64,000 nt of DNA from positions 1 to 64,000 of the forward strand of contig JAGHRS010000031.1 of the NCBI GenBank assembly GCA_018066285.1, in the 5' to 3' direction. The position numbers were made by a program, and so were the translations under genes. Shown here one piece after another: positions 26,408-37,147 of the stretch. Source of the stretch: Candidatus Treponema caballi (GTDB taxonomy: Bacteria; Spirochaetota; Spirochaetia; Treponematales; Treponemataceae). The notes beneath the pieces were generated by a model. It made no database searches. It saw only the letters and a list, made by a program, of their open reading frames with translations, and was not told the DNA's origin. Positions within the stretch are counted from its first letter, which is position 1. Each line of letters begins with the position of its first letter.

Positions 26408-29119
26408 CTACAGGCCTTCAATCAGGGCTGCTGCTCGCGCGGTCCACTGGGAACGCGGATACAGTTCCGTCATTTGAGACAGGACAAGGCGCGCATCTCC
26501 GGCCTTTCCAGCTGCATCAAACGCCTCTGCCGCACAGTACAACGCCCGGGCAGTCTCTTCTTCTGAGACTGAAGCCCCGAAACGAGCTGCTTCCAGCCAT
26601 GCTGCGGCAGACTCTTCAAGTTTATCAGTCTGGCGCAGATTCCTGCCAAGAAGACTGTACGCCAGAACTCCCGTTTTCATGTCATCAAAAACCGCATCAG
26701 AAGAAATTGCGGATGTAATGTCTTCAAGCAGTTTCATACCCTGACTCTGCCGTGAATATAAATCAAGATACTGCCGTGCAAGCTCAACGCCAACTGTTCT
26801 GCCTTCAACAGATGAAACGCCCAGTTCGTTAAAGCGTGCAAGAAGCCGCGCCGTCTGTTCATCAGCGCCTTCAGAAAGCAGTCTAAGCTCTGCAGTCATT
26901 TCCTGAATGCCGGCCTGTGCCGCCTCCTTTGGGAAAGCGGCAAGAACCTGTTCTGCAAGGCGCAGGGCCGTGTTCACTTCCCCAGATGCACGATACAGCG
27001 GAACAAGGTGCGCCATGCATGAGAACGTGTACTGCCCTGCGCTGTCGGCTGAGCGGCATGCTTCGAACATAAGGATGGCAGAGTCTGCGTTTCCGCCATT
27101 TTCACAGCAGAGTGCGTTGTAATACAGGGCGCGGGCGGCGGCGCTTCCCTCCGGATAGTTCTTTCTGCATGCAGAGAAACGGGCGGCGGCTTGATCCCAC
27201 AAACCGCGGGAATAATACAGTTCTGCGCGACGGAAAGCGGTCTCTTCCGCAAGCTGCGTCCCGGAAAGAAGGTCTTCCGTCCGTGCGAGAAGCGCATCTG
27301 CATCCGTCAGTCTGCCCGCCTCTGCGTACAGGTCAGCAAGCTGGAACTTGAGGGACACAGCATTCCGCGAAGCTGAATTCATATCCTGCTCAAGCACCCT
27401 GATTGCATCCGTCAGTCTGTTCAGATCATTATAGATGAGCGAACACTGAAGATGTGCATCAATGCGCTGTTTTTCAGTCTGAGCAAAAGACCCCGCCTTT
27501 TCAGCAGGTGCAAGCGCCTTCTTTGGCTCGCCATTCTGAAGCGCACAGAGCGCCGCATTCATATGAGCATCGTACGACATTTTGTGTACGGGATTTTCGT
27601 TTGTGAACTGGGTGAACAGCCGGTAACCGTTCACAGTGTCTCCAGCGCGATATAAAGCATACGCCGTATAATACAGCGCCCAGGGACTGTCAGTTCCAAG
27701 AGCGGCAGCAGCTTCGTTCCAGCGTCCTTTTGTCAGAAGCGCAAGACCGCGGAGGTAACTTTCATCAGTGCCCGGCACTGCGTCTTCAGTATCCGAAAGC
27801 ACACGGTCGTACTGTCCTGAAAGCAGATAAGCGACACACGCATTACGGATATCACCGGAATCCTCAAGTTCAGAGGCAGCTTTACGGGCAGACGCGTCAC
27901 CCGGACTTGTCACCATGAGCGCTCTGCTGTACAGCGCCGCTGCTTCAGGAAACACAACATTTTCCGGCATTGCATCATAGAGGGCGCGTATGTCATTCCA
28001 GCGGTCAAGCTGAGATGCAGCCCACATTTCCCAGAAAACAGCGTCCGCACATGGCGCGCTATCTGAAAGAGAGGCCTCAAGCTTCTGGACATACGTCAAT
28101 GCATGCCATCTGTCTCCGGCAAAAGCAGCGCAGCGGGCAAGTTCAAGCAGGCTGTCTGTATACCAGGCGCTTTCTTCAAACGTTGCATCTTCAAGTAAAG
28201 CAAGGCCTTCCGCTGCTTTATCCTGCTGAAGGAGCATCTCGCTGCGGTAAATGGCTGAAAGGTTTTTCTGCTCACGGGAAGCGGTCTCGTCTGCACTGTC
28301 GAAATATGACAGAGCGCTTTCGAAATCGCCCTGCTCAAACGAGCTGATGCCGAACCGGAGCCACATTTCAGCCTTGTATTTAGGATCAAGCTGGGAATAG
28401 AGCTGCCATGCCTTTTCAGTATTTCCTGTCATTGAAAAAGCGTTGGCGACAGAAAGCATGACGCTCTCATTAAGCCCGCTTTCAAGGCCTGCAACAAGCG
28501 GCTCTAGCTGATTGTAGAGTGCAATGGTAGCATCGTAGCGTTCAAGTGACTGATACAGAGAAAAGAGCAGGACCGCAGAAGGCACAAGGTCTTCAGCCAT
28601 TTCATAGCGGGAAAGCACGTACTGAAGAAGCGCCGCAGCCTGCTCTTTGTCACCGTCATTTGAAAGACTGAAGGCGGCGTATACGAGAATGCTCCTGTAT
28701 CGTTCAGCATCTGAAGGTTCAGGACCAGAAAGGGCGGCTGCTTCATAAAAAGCAGATGCAGCGGCGCGATACTGTTTCAGTGCAAATCTGCTTCTGCCCA
28801 GCCAGTAAGACGCATCAGCACTGTGGTTATCAGGCTTTTCAAGGCATGTCGCCGCCTCAGAGTACCTTCCAAGCAGGAACAGACTCTCTCCTTTCAGCAG
28901 CAGGGCATCAGAAACGAGAGTTGAGCGGCTGTACGTACTGATGAAGTCATCGGCCCGTGATATGGCTGCAGGATAAAAGCCTGAATGAAAGACGTATGAA
29001 AGATCATTGAATGCACGGAATTCACTGTCGCCCGTTCCAGCACAAAGAACTGAAAAAGATGACAGCACAAGAAAAGCGGATATGATTTTTCTGTATTTGG
29101 ACAAACATCTCAAAAACAT
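26408..29119 (-). CDS. Tetratricopeptide repeat protein, exported
   Basis: Signal-like N-terminus, many TPR-like helical pairs (ALSYFDSADETA, SYWLGRSRFALKQY etc.). Confidence 0.75.
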   Translation of the reverse strand: MFLRCLSKYRKIISAFLVLSSFSVLCAGTGDSEFRAFNDLSYVFHSGFYPAAISRADDFISTYSRSTLVSDALLLKGESLFLLGRYSEAATCLEKPDNHSADASYWLGRSRFALKQYRAAASAFYEAAALSGPEPSDAERYRSILVYAAFSLSNDGDKEQAAALLQYVLSRYEMAEDLVPSAVLLFSLYQSLERYDATIALYNQLEPLVAGLESGLNESVMLSVANAFSMTGNTEKAWQLYSQLDPKYKAEMWLRFGISSFEQGDFESALSYFDSADETASREQKNLSAIYRSEMLLQQDKAAEGLALLEDATFEESAWYTDSLLELARCAAFAGDRWHALTYVQKLEASLSDSAPCADAVFWEMWAASQLDRWNDIRALYDAMPENVVFPEAAALYSRALMVTSPGDASARKAASELEDSGDIRNACVAYLLSGQYDRVLSDTEDAVPGTDESYLRGLALLTKGRWNEAAAALGTDSPWALYYTAYALYRAGDTVNGYRLFTQFTNENPVHKMSYDAHMNAALCALQNGEPKKALAPAEKAGSFAQTEKQRIDAHLQCSLIYNDLNRLTDAIRVLEQDMNSASRNAVSLKFQLADLYAEAGRLTDADALLARTEDLLSGTQLAEETAFRRAELYYSRGLWDQAAARFSACRKNYPEGSAAARALYYNALCCENGGNADSAILMFEACRSADSAGQYTFSCMAHLVPLYRASGEVNTALRLAEQVLAAFPKEAAQAGIQEMTAELRLLSEGADEQTARLLARFNELGVSSVEGRTVGVELARQYLDLYSRQSQGMKLLEDITSAISSDAVFDDMKTGVLAYSLLGRNLRQTDKLEESAAAWLEAARFGASVSEEETARALYCAAEAFDAAGKAGDARLVLSQMTELYPRSQWTARAAALIEGL

Positions 29120-29166
29120 CGAATATACAATAAACTCAGAGGAAAATAGTTACAATAAACGGTTAA

Positions 29167-30489
29167 TCAGTCTGGAAAAAACTGCAGGGAAGCGTTGATG
29201 CGCGTCAGCTGGATCATATCTTCTGCATGCTCTTCAATGTATTCGTCAAGCGTGTACATCCGGCCATCCGCAAAGACATCCGTCTCGAAGACTCCGTTTG
29301 CATTGAAGTATGGGAAGAACGCAACACACTCATTATAGGTGACGAACTGACTCGGTGTCTTAACCTGATGGCGTACGGCACCGAGATAGAAATATCCCGT
29401 CTCATTTGCAGAAATCAGATAGAGGATCGGCTTCAGTTCCTTGATGAGATAGCCTGCATTTTCAGTATATTTTGCAGAAAACTGTTCCGGATGCACATTG
29501 ACACCGGATTCCTCGTATGAATACGTAATGCCTGTAATGACGGAAACAGCCGCTGTAGCAAGATTGTGCGTCCAGTCAAGGGCAAGCGTCGTGTCATATT
29601 CATCGGAAGCAGTATTGCTGTCTGCGGAAACAATGGTTGTTGTAGGCTGCAGAAGCGGATTGACCCTGAGGCCGCTTCCGGAAACCGGGCGGACAAGTCC
29701 GTCGACAATCCACTTGAGGAAACCCGGTCCTGAAATGGCACGTTTACCATCCGGTACATCAGGCAGAGGCGCATTCTTGAGCATGGTAAGGTTTCCGTAC
29801 TCATCGTACACAGCGTTTTCAACATAGACAAAATCATCCAGATGTTCCTGAATGACAGCACTCATCTGCATGTTTGACTCGCAGAATTCAGGGAAGAATT
29901 TTCCGTCAATCCACGGAAGAGAATGCTCTGTAAGCGTCACCACATCCTCAAGGGACATGGTGAAAAGCTGTTCCATAGTGATACCGGTCACAACATTATG
30001 CGCCGCATAAGCACCATACACGACAAAATCAACAACTGATTTAGTGGCATATCCCTTTGAACCTGGTCTGAACTGTACATATACGTCACTGTCACCCGCG
30101 AAGAAATAGCGGATGGAAAGCGGATTACCCGTCATGCGGTCAAGGAAAAGCACCCAGGTGCCGGCTGCTCCTGGCGTATATGATTCCTGATATGTTTCAA
30201 CGACACCATCATCCGTAACCAGTAAAAGCGGAGTCCTTTTCTGGGGAACAACAGTAACGGAACACGTTTCATCATCATAGCTTACGCGGAAAACCTCACC
30301 TGCCTCGTTTGAGATGATTTCAGGCTCTTTCTCAGCAAGAACAGCAGTATTTTCCGTAAACCAGGAATCAATCAGCTTTCTACGGACAGAAGCCGACTCC
30401 GGCATATCCGTATGGAGTGTTACAGCAAAACATGATGCTGCCAGAACAAAGAGGAAAATACAGACGCTAGTCTTTTTCAATAATCTCAT
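29167..30489 (-). CDS. Exported protein of unknown function
   Basis: Signal peptide MRLLKKTSVCIFLFVLAASCFAV; no domain recognised. Confidence 0.65.
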   Translation of the reverse strand: MRLLKKTSVCIFLFVLAASCFAVTLHTDMPESASVRRKLIDSWFTENTAVLAEKEPEIISNEAGEVFRVSYDDETCSVTVVPQKRTPLLLVTDDGVVETYQESYTPGAAGTWVLFLDRMTGNPLSIRYFFAGDSDVYVQFRPGSKGYATKSVVDFVVYGAYAAHNVVTGITMEQLFTMSLEDVVTLTEHSLPWIDGKFFPEFCESNMQMSAVIQEHLDDFVYVENAVYDEYGNLTMLKNAPLPDVPDGKRAISGPGFLKWIVDGLVRPVSGSGLRVNPLLQPTTTIVSADSNTASDEYDTTLALDWTHNLATAAVSVITGITYSYEESGVNVHPEQFSAKYTENAGYLIKELKPILYLISANETGYFYLGAVRHQVKTPSQFVTYNECVAFFPYFNANGVFETDVFADGRMYTLDEYIEEHAEDMIQLTRINASLQFFPD

Positions 30490-33400
30490 CAGGATGACGT
30501 CCTACAGGAGCATTTGACAGCAAGAGCTTCAGGCGGTTCAACTGATTGACTTCGCTTGAACCGGGATCATAGTCTATTGCTGAAATATTCGCTTCCGGAT
30601 ACCGTCGGCGAAGTTCCTTTATCATGCCTTTACCGGTAACATGGTTCGGCAGACATGCAAAAGGCTGAACACATGCGATGGAAGGCACTCCTTCATTTAT
30701 AAGCTCAACCATCTCTGCGGTCAAGAACCAGCCCTCGCCTGTGATATTTCCAAGCTGGACGATATCATCGACACCCTTCATCAGCTTATAGATGACGGAA
30801 GGCGCTTCGAAACGGCGGCTCTTTCTGAGCTCTCTCTTTAAATATCGTCTGTAAATCTCAAGTCCCCAAACAAAAATGAACGCATTCCGCTCAGTTTTTT
30901 TAGGGAACGCAAGTTTCTTGTGTCTGAAAATGCCCGTCGAGAACGAATAGAACAGGAAGTCTGCCAGGTCGGGAACCACGCATTCTGCGCCCTCGCGTTC
31001 TATGGTGCCGACAATGTCGTTGTTTGCAGTCGGATGGAACTTTACAAGGATTTCTCCAACAACGCCGACGCGCGGTTTCTTCACATCCTTGAGAGGCAGC
31101 GCGTCAAAGTCTTTGATTATGCCGCGGATAATCTTATGGTAGCCGGCCCACGAGACGGACTGCAGCTGCTTCTGCGCCCTGCCGTTCCACTTTTCGTACA
31201 GCGCGTTCGCTTCTCCCGGATTAGCCTCGTACGGCCGTGTGCGGTACAGGACGCGCATGAGCAGGTCGCCTTCCATAAGCGCCATGAGCGCGCGGTGCAG
31301 CAACGCCGGTGTAATCGTGAAGCCCGGATTCTTTTCAAAGCCCTGAGCACTGAGCGAAATGACCGGTATCTTTTCATAGCCGGCGTCAGCAAGAGCACGA
31401 CGGATAAAGCCGATGTAGTTTGTGGCGCGGCAGCCTCCACCCGTCTGCGTAATGACGAGACTCGTATGCTCAAGGTCATATCTGCCGCTCTTGAGTGCTG
31501 AAATCAGCTGGCCTACAACAAGAATTGACGGATAGCAGGCGTCGTTGTTTACATACTGCAGGCCGACATCAACAGCGCTGGCATCGGCATCAGGAAGGAC
31601 GACGAAATTGTATCCCGAATAGCGGAACGCCGCCTGAATGAGTCTGAAATGAATAGGAGACATCTGCGGACACAGAATCGTGTGCGTGTACTTCATCTCC
31701 TTTTCAAAGACCTGACGCTCGTACGCAGCAGAACGGACTTCTGTCTTTTTCTTGTTGCGTTCCCTGTCCCTGACGGCGGCTATAAGGCTTCGTATGCGGA
31801 TTCGTACCGCGCCGAGATTGCTTCCTTCGTCAATCTTGATGAGCGTATACATGCGGCTTCTGGCTGAAAGAATCTCCTCAACCTGATCTGCAGTGACCGC
31901 ATCAAGTCCGCAGCCGAAACTCGTCAGCTGGATGAGCTCAAGATTCGGCATTCTGGCGACAAAAGACGCCGCGCGGTACAGTCTGTTGTGATAGACCCAC
32001 TGGTCTACGACGCGGACGGGACGCTCGACAGCCCCGAACTGGGCAACACTGTCTTCAGTGAGGACCGCTATGCCAAGGCCGGAAATCATTTCAGGAATAC
32101 CGTGGTTGATTTCAGGGTCAAGATGATACGGACGGCCGGAAAGGACAACGCCCGGAATATCGCGGGTGATTATCTCCTCAAGGACTTCCTCACCTTTTGC
32201 ATGAACTTCATCACGGAACTTCTGCTGCTCAGCCCACGCGGCATCAACAGCGCGCTCCATTTCAGAACGGGAAATGTCAAACTTCTTTCCAAGCTCTTCA
32301 TAAAGGCGTTCTGCAAGACGCTTCCTGTCATAGATAGGCAGGAACGGATTCATGAACGTAATCTCATCATCCTGCCGGAGGGCGTCAACGTTGTTTCTGA
32401 GAACTTCCGGATAGCTTGTGACAATCGGACAGTTGTAATGATTGCCGGCGCTTGAATCTTCCTGATGTTCATACGGAGCACACGGATAGAAGATGAACTT
32501 CACGCCATCATCAATCAGGGACTGGATATGACCGTGCGCTATCTTTCCGGGATAGCAGACAGATTCTGACGGGATTGTCTCAAGACCTTTCTCATAGACG
32601 GCGCGGCTTGAACGCGGAGACAGGCGCACGCGGAAGCCAAGCTCAGTGAAAAGAGTGAACCACAGCGGATAGTTCTCGTACATGTTGAGCACACGCGGAA
32701 TACCGACATCGCCGCGAGGTGCGTCTTTGGCAAGCAGCGGTTTATACCCGAAAAGCCTGTTGTACTTCCAGATAAACATGTTTGGTACAGGCTTCTGGTC
32801 ATCAGTTGCAACAACGGCAGAAGCACTTATTGCATTCTCAGCACCGCGCTCACAGCGGTTTCCTGTGATGAAACGCCGCTTTTCCGCGCCCGCAGAGAAC
32901 GTGTTTATGGTCAGAAGACAGTTGTTCTGGCACTTGCCGCAGCGGCGGAGTTCAAGATCTACCGTGAACTTTTCAAGCTGGGATGGTGTTGCAAGACCCG
33001 TACGGGCAATCTGCTGCACGTCACGAGGCAGGGCTTCCCACTGGTCTTTCGCTATGATTGCAGCTCCGTACGCTCCCATAAGGCCCGCAACATCAGGGCG
33101 GAACACTTCAACGCCGGCAATCTTCTCAAAAGCGCGGAGCACTGCGTCGTTATTGAACGTACCGCCCTGTACAACGACCTTTTTGCCGATGTCGCTCGCT
33201 TTCCTGAGCTTGATTACCTTGAAGAGCGCGTTTTTTATGACTGAATAGGAAAGGCCCGCAGATATATCCGCTACGGTGGCACCTTCCTTCTGAGCCTGCT
33301 TTACACGGCTGTTCATGAAAACGGTACAGCGGCTTCCCAGGTCTATAGGATGTTCGGCAAGCAGTGCCTTTTTACTGAACTCACGCACATCCATGCCAAG

Positions 33401-34858
33401 CGAACGGGCGAAGTTGTCAAGGAAGCTGCCGCAACCTGAAGAACACGCTTCATTCAGCTGAATGCCCGTAATCGCACCGTCTTTCATACGCAGGCACTTC
33501 ATGTCCTGACCGCCGATATCCAGTAAGAATTCGACACCCGGCACAAAGAAGTCTGCAGCGCGGTAATGGGCGATTGTCTCTACCTCACCGGCATCGGCGC
33601 CGAGTGCTGCCTGAAAGAGCGCCTCGCCGTATCCGGTGGAAACGGTGCGGGCAATGTATACGTCTTCGGGAAGCTGCCTGTACATGTCTTTCAGAACGCG
33701 TACAGCAAGCTGAACAGGATTTCCTGCGTTCACATCATAGAAACGCCAGAGAATGCGGCCTTCCATGTCAATGAGAACGGCCTTTGTCGTGGTTGAACCT
33801 GCATCGAGGCCGAGGAACACAGGGCCGTGTGCTTCTGAAAGCGGAGCAGCGGCGGCTTTTTCCTTGCCGTGGCGCTCGCGGAATTCCTCAAGTTCAGCCT
33901 CGTTTCTGAAAAGCGGTTCGAGCCGCTGCACTTCAGTCATTTCTGCATCAACGAGGCCTGAAAGAGACTCACGCAACTGGCCCGCCGTCACAAAATGGAC
34001 GTCTTCAGAAAGGCAGTCGAGTTCCCTTTCTGCGGAGAACGCAGCTCCAGCGGCTACAAAAAGCTGTGAATCTTCAGGAACGATGATTGCGTCACCTTCA
34101 AGTTTCAACGTCTTGATGAAGCGCTCTCTCAGCTGGTCAAGGAAGTGAAGCGGGCCGCCCAGGAAGGCGACGTTGCCGCGGATCGGCTTTCCGCATGCAA
34201 GGCCTGAAATGGTCTGGCTTACGACAGCCTGGAAAATGGAAGCGGCAATATCTTCACGGCGCGCTCCTTCATTGATGAGCGGCTGAATGTCTGTTTTGGC
34301 GAAAACACCGCAGCGTGCGGCAATCGGATAAATGGTGGTGGCGCCACGGGCAAGTTCGTTCAGGCCCGGTGCGTCTGTTTCAAGCAGGGCGGCCATCTGG
34401 TCTATGAAAGCGCCGGTTCCGCCTGCACACGTACCGTTCATGCGCTGTTCGACACCGCCGGTGAAGTACGTTATTTTGGCGTCTTCTCCGCCAAGCTCAA
34501 TAACCACATCCGTTTTGGGAATAAGTTTCTTTACTGCTGTAGTTCCGGCCACCACTTCCTGAATGAACGGAATGGAAAGCCACTGGGACACGGAAAGTCC
34601 CCCTGAGCCGGTTACCTTGACGCTTACCGGCTGTTTTTCACCTGCTGGGCACGTTTTGATGACAGCATCAAGGGCACGGCCAACAACAGCAATGATGGTG
34701 CTGCGTATATCCGCGCGATGACGCTCATATTCGCTGTAGATACGCTCATCTTCAGCATTAAGAACAACAACTTTTACGGTTGTAGATCCAACATCAATAC
34801 CCATTCTGACAGGCAAACTCTCTCCTGCTGTCAGCTCCTCACTGGACGACGTTGTCAT
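30467..34858 (-). CDS. Giant acyl-CoA dehydratase activase-related protein (two BadF/BadG ATPase modules + DUF2229-type region)
   Basis: GIDVGSTTVKVVVL, GGEDAKITYF, LGLDAGSTTTKAVLID, GGQDMKCLRMKDG..CSSGCGSF; CGKCQNNC. Confidence 0.9.
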   Translation of the reverse strand: MTTSSSEELTAGESLPVRMGIDVGSTTVKVVVLNAEDERIYSEYERHRADIRSTIIAVVGRALDAVIKTCPAGEKQPVSVKVTGSGGLSVSQWLSIPFIQEVVAGTTAVKKLIPKTDVVIELGGEDAKITYFTGGVEQRMNGTCAGGTGAFIDQMAALLETDAPGLNELARGATTIYPIAARCGVFAKTDIQPLINEGARREDIAASIFQAVVSQTISGLACGKPIRGNVAFLGGPLHFLDQLRERFIKTLKLEGDAIIVPEDSQLFVAAGAAFSAERELDCLSEDVHFVTAGQLRESLSGLVDAEMTEVQRLEPLFRNEAELEEFRERHGKEKAAAAPLSEAHGPVFLGLDAGSTTTKAVLIDMEGRILWRFYDVNAGNPVQLAVRVLKDMYRQLPEDVYIARTVSTGYGEALFQAALGADAGEVETIAHYRAADFFVPGVEFLLDIGGQDMKCLRMKDGAITGIQLNEACSSGCGSFLDNFARSLGMDVREFSKKALLAEHPIDLGSRCTVFMNSRVKQAQKEGATVADISAGLSYSVIKNALFKVIKLRKASDIGKKVVVQGGTFNNDAVLRAFEKIAGVEVFRPDVAGLMGAYGAAIIAKDQWEALPRDVQQIARTGLATPSQLEKFTVDLELRRCGKCQNNCLLTINTFSAGAEKRRFITGNRCERGAENAISASAVVATDDQKPVPNMFIWKYNRLFGYKPLLAKDAPRGDVGIPRVLNMYENYPLWFTLFTELGFRVRLSPRSSRAVYEKGLETIPSESVCYPGKIAHGHIQSLIDDGVKFIFYPCAPYEHQEDSSAGNHYNCPIVTSYPEVLRNNVDALRQDDEITFMNPFLPIYDRKRLAERLYEELGKKFDISRSEMERAVDAAWAEQQKFRDEVHAKGEEVLEEIITRDIPGVVLSGRPYHLDPEINHGIPEMISGLGIAVLTEDSVAQFGAVERPVRVVDQWVYHNRLYRAASFVARMPNLELIQLTSFGCGLDAVTADQVEEILSARSRMYTLIKIDEGSNLGAVRIRIRSLIAAVRDRERNKKKTEVRSAAYERQVFEKEMKYTHTILCPQMSPIHFRLIQAAFRYSGYNFVVLPDADASAVDVGLQYVNNDACYPSILVVGQLISALKSGRYDLEHTSLVITQTGGGCRATNYIGFIRRALADAGYEKIPVISLSAQGFEKNPGFTITPALLHRALMALMEGDLLMRVLYRTRPYEANPGEANALYEKWNGRAQKQLQSVSWAGYHKIIRGIIKDFDALPLKDVKKPRVGVVGEILVKFHPTANNDIVGTIEREGAECVVPDLADFLFYSFSTGIFRHKKLAFPKKTERNAFIFVWGLEIYRRYLKRELRKSRRFEAPSVIYKLMKGVDDIVQLGNITGEGWFLTAEMVELINEGVPSIACVQPFACLPNHVTGKGMIKELRRRYPEANISAIDYDPGSSEVNQLNRLKLLLSNAPVGRHPDEIIEKD

Positions 34859-34883
34859 GCTACCTCTTTAAATGTCAAAACTT

Positions 34884-35621
34884 TTATTCAATCAACCCCA
34901 GATACACCATGTAAACGGCACCGATATCAGCAGAAGAAGCTGTATATCCCCTCTGCTTAAGCTCAGAAGCCATATCCTTCTGGGTCATGCCGGGATTTTC
35001 ATTGTATATACTTTTAATTACAAGCACTAACTCAGGATCAACAAGAGCTGCCTTTGAGAAAATGCCCTTCTTTGACAATGCCATGACTGCCGCTTCAAGG
35101 CGCTCAAGCCGGTCAAAGACATAAGAATCAGAAAGGTACAGTTCCGGAGATCTGATGGCGGCGGAAAGCTCGCTCAGGAAAGCATCAGGTGCAATGTAGG
35201 CGCCCTGCACTCTCGGGATAAGCTCATTCACTTTCACCGTCACATCATAAAATAATGCCGTATCAAAACGAAAGGCAAGTCCGGACGGAAGATACTGTGC
35301 CAGATCTTTTCCTTCATAGGAAAGTGATTCCGGAATAATGGCAAAGCGGAATGTTCCTGTCTCAGAGAACGCGGCAGAAGCACGGCTTCCTTTCAGGCCT
35401 GGAAGAGCCCAGACGGTATCAAGACAGGAAGTAAGCTTTGAAACGTTGGCTTCAGAAACGCCTGTTCCATTCTGGATTGTCACCGTCTTGCCGTCAGCCC
35501 GGGACAATGTCACAGAACCATCCGGCTGAGAGGATGAACTCCAGCTTTCAGCAAAAAGAAAGGAACAAAGTAAGAAGCAGACTGTAAAAGCAGTTATTTT
35601 TCTGAGAATGTTATTTTTCAT
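34884..35621 (-). CDS. Exported protein of unknown function
   Basis: Signal peptide; start overlaps the upstream gene stop (ATGA). Confidence 0.65.
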   Translation of the reverse strand: MKNNILRKITAFTVCFLLCSFLFAESWSSSSQPDGSVTLSRADGKTVTIQNGTGVSEANVSKLTSCLDTVWALPGLKGSRASAAFSETGTFRFAIIPESLSYEGKDLAQYLPSGLAFRFDTALFYDVTVKVNELIPRVQGAYIAPDAFLSELSAAIRSPELYLSDSYVFDRLERLEAAVMALSKKGIFSKAALVDPELVLVIKSIYNENPGMTQKDMASELKQRGYTASSADIGAVYMVYLGLIE

Positions 35622-37147
35622 TTTCTACCACCTGTCAAATTAAGGATAATTGTGTCTGATTCACGGATTGTTTTTCCAGCTGCAGTTGATACAGGAACAG
35701 CATAGATGAAGCCTCCGTTATCAGTAAGAGTAACTTCACCGATATACTCGGATGCTCCACGATATACATAGGCTGTGTGACCAGCAGCTTCCCCTGCATA
35801 GACAGGAGATATGTACATAAGGTAGCTGTCTCCGGAACAGGCTGCTACGACACCATCGACACCCTGCTCAAATGCAAGGCTGTCAAAGTAAGCCATATAT
35901 TGCTCAAGGATACGGTTTTCATAACGCTCGTAAGCGAGCGCTTCCGTTATGCCCGAAATGGCATCTCCGTTCGTCTCGATGGTTTTTGTCAAAGCCATGA
36001 TTTTTTCATTCTGCAGCTCAATTTCGGATACTTTCTGGTCTATACGAAGCTTCAGCTCATCGTTTTCCGTATTCAAGTCAGCCATGATACGTTCAGCTTC
36101 AGTAACAAGCTGAATGCCGATTTCACTGGCAAGTTCCTTCACAGCCTTTACATACTCAGGCATTGAGTTGATCTGCGGAAGGTTAAGAAGAATGGATACG
36201 GCGTACTCAAGGTCACTCATTTTCGAAGCGACTTCTTCAAGCACAGGATACATATCTCCATCCGGATCAGCATTCTCTATACTGAAAGACTCATACCACG
36301 TTCCGCTGAGGGATGCGAGGATTGCATCACCACGCTCATCAATAATAATCGGGTCATACAGACTGCGCTGATACTGACTGCTCTGGTTTGTCTGCTTTAC
36401 GTAATCTTTCTGGTTCTGGATATCCTGCTCCTGAAGCTGGATGATCTTGTTTCTGAGCTCAGACAGGGCGGCTTCATACTTTTCTACAAGCGCCTGTTTT
36501 TCAAGTTCGAAAACCTGACGCTGGGAATCAATGGCAGCCTGCTGTTTCTGGGCTGTCTCAACAGAGTTGCTGTCATAAGCGGCAAGCTGGTTCTGATACT
36601 CACCAATGCGCGTATCAATATCAAGAAGCAGAGATTCGTACCTGCTGTTGATTTCCGTTATCTGCTTATCATATTCTTCATCAAGCTCATCCATGCGTTC
36701 CTGCAGCTGAACGCTCGCAAGGTTCAGCGACTGCAGGGCAAGTTTGTCAACTTCATTGCGGGCACGGGCAGCTTCAAGTTCATTCTGTCTGTCCTGCTCA
36801 TTCCGGCTTTTTTCAGAAATGGCGTTTTCAAGATCAGACTGTGTGCGGGAGACCATATCCAGAAGCTTTTTGAGGTTAACGTCTTCGAACACATCAACGT
36901 TGACAGAAATCTGTCTGTTACGATAATCGATATACTTAGAAATACCGATTGTCGTAGCAATCGCAATAACAAACAGAATTCCGATTATGATGGCTGTCCG
37001 GTAATCCTTGTTTTTTGATGCCTTTGCATACTCATGTTCAAGGTCATACGTTTCTGCCTGTTCTTTATATGATTTGAAAAATGTGTTTTGCAGGAACAGC
37101 CTGACTTCAGGCATCATTCCATTAGTTACTTTGTTGTCATCGCCCAT
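35618..37147 (-). CDS. Membrane-anchored coiled-coil protein of unknown function
   Basis: TM helix IIIGILFVIAIATTIGIS, long coiled coil; GGAG SD before ATG 37147 (ORF track start 37159). Confidence 0.7.
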   Translation of the reverse strand: MGDDNKVTNGMMPEVRLFLQNTFFKSYKEQAETYDLEHEYAKASKNKDYRTAIIIGILFVIAIATTIGISKYIDYRNRQISVNVDVFEDVNLKKLLDMVSRTQSDLENAISEKSRNEQDRQNELEAARARNEVDKLALQSLNLASVQLQERMDELDEEYDKQITEINSRYESLLLDIDTRIGEYQNQLAAYDSNSVETAQKQQAAIDSQRQVFELEKQALVEKYEAALSELRNKIIQLQEQDIQNQKDYVKQTNQSSQYQRSLYDPIIIDERGDAILASLSGTWYESFSIENADPDGDMYPVLEEVASKMSDLEYAVSILLNLPQINSMPEYVKAVKELASEIGIQLVTEAERIMADLNTENDELKLRIDQKVSEIELQNEKIMALTKTIETNGDAISGITEALAYERYENRILEQYMAYFDSLAFEQGVDGVVAACSGDSYLMYISPVYAGEAAGHTAYVYRGASEYIGEVTLTDNGGFIYAVPVSTAAGKTIRESDTIILNLTGGRK

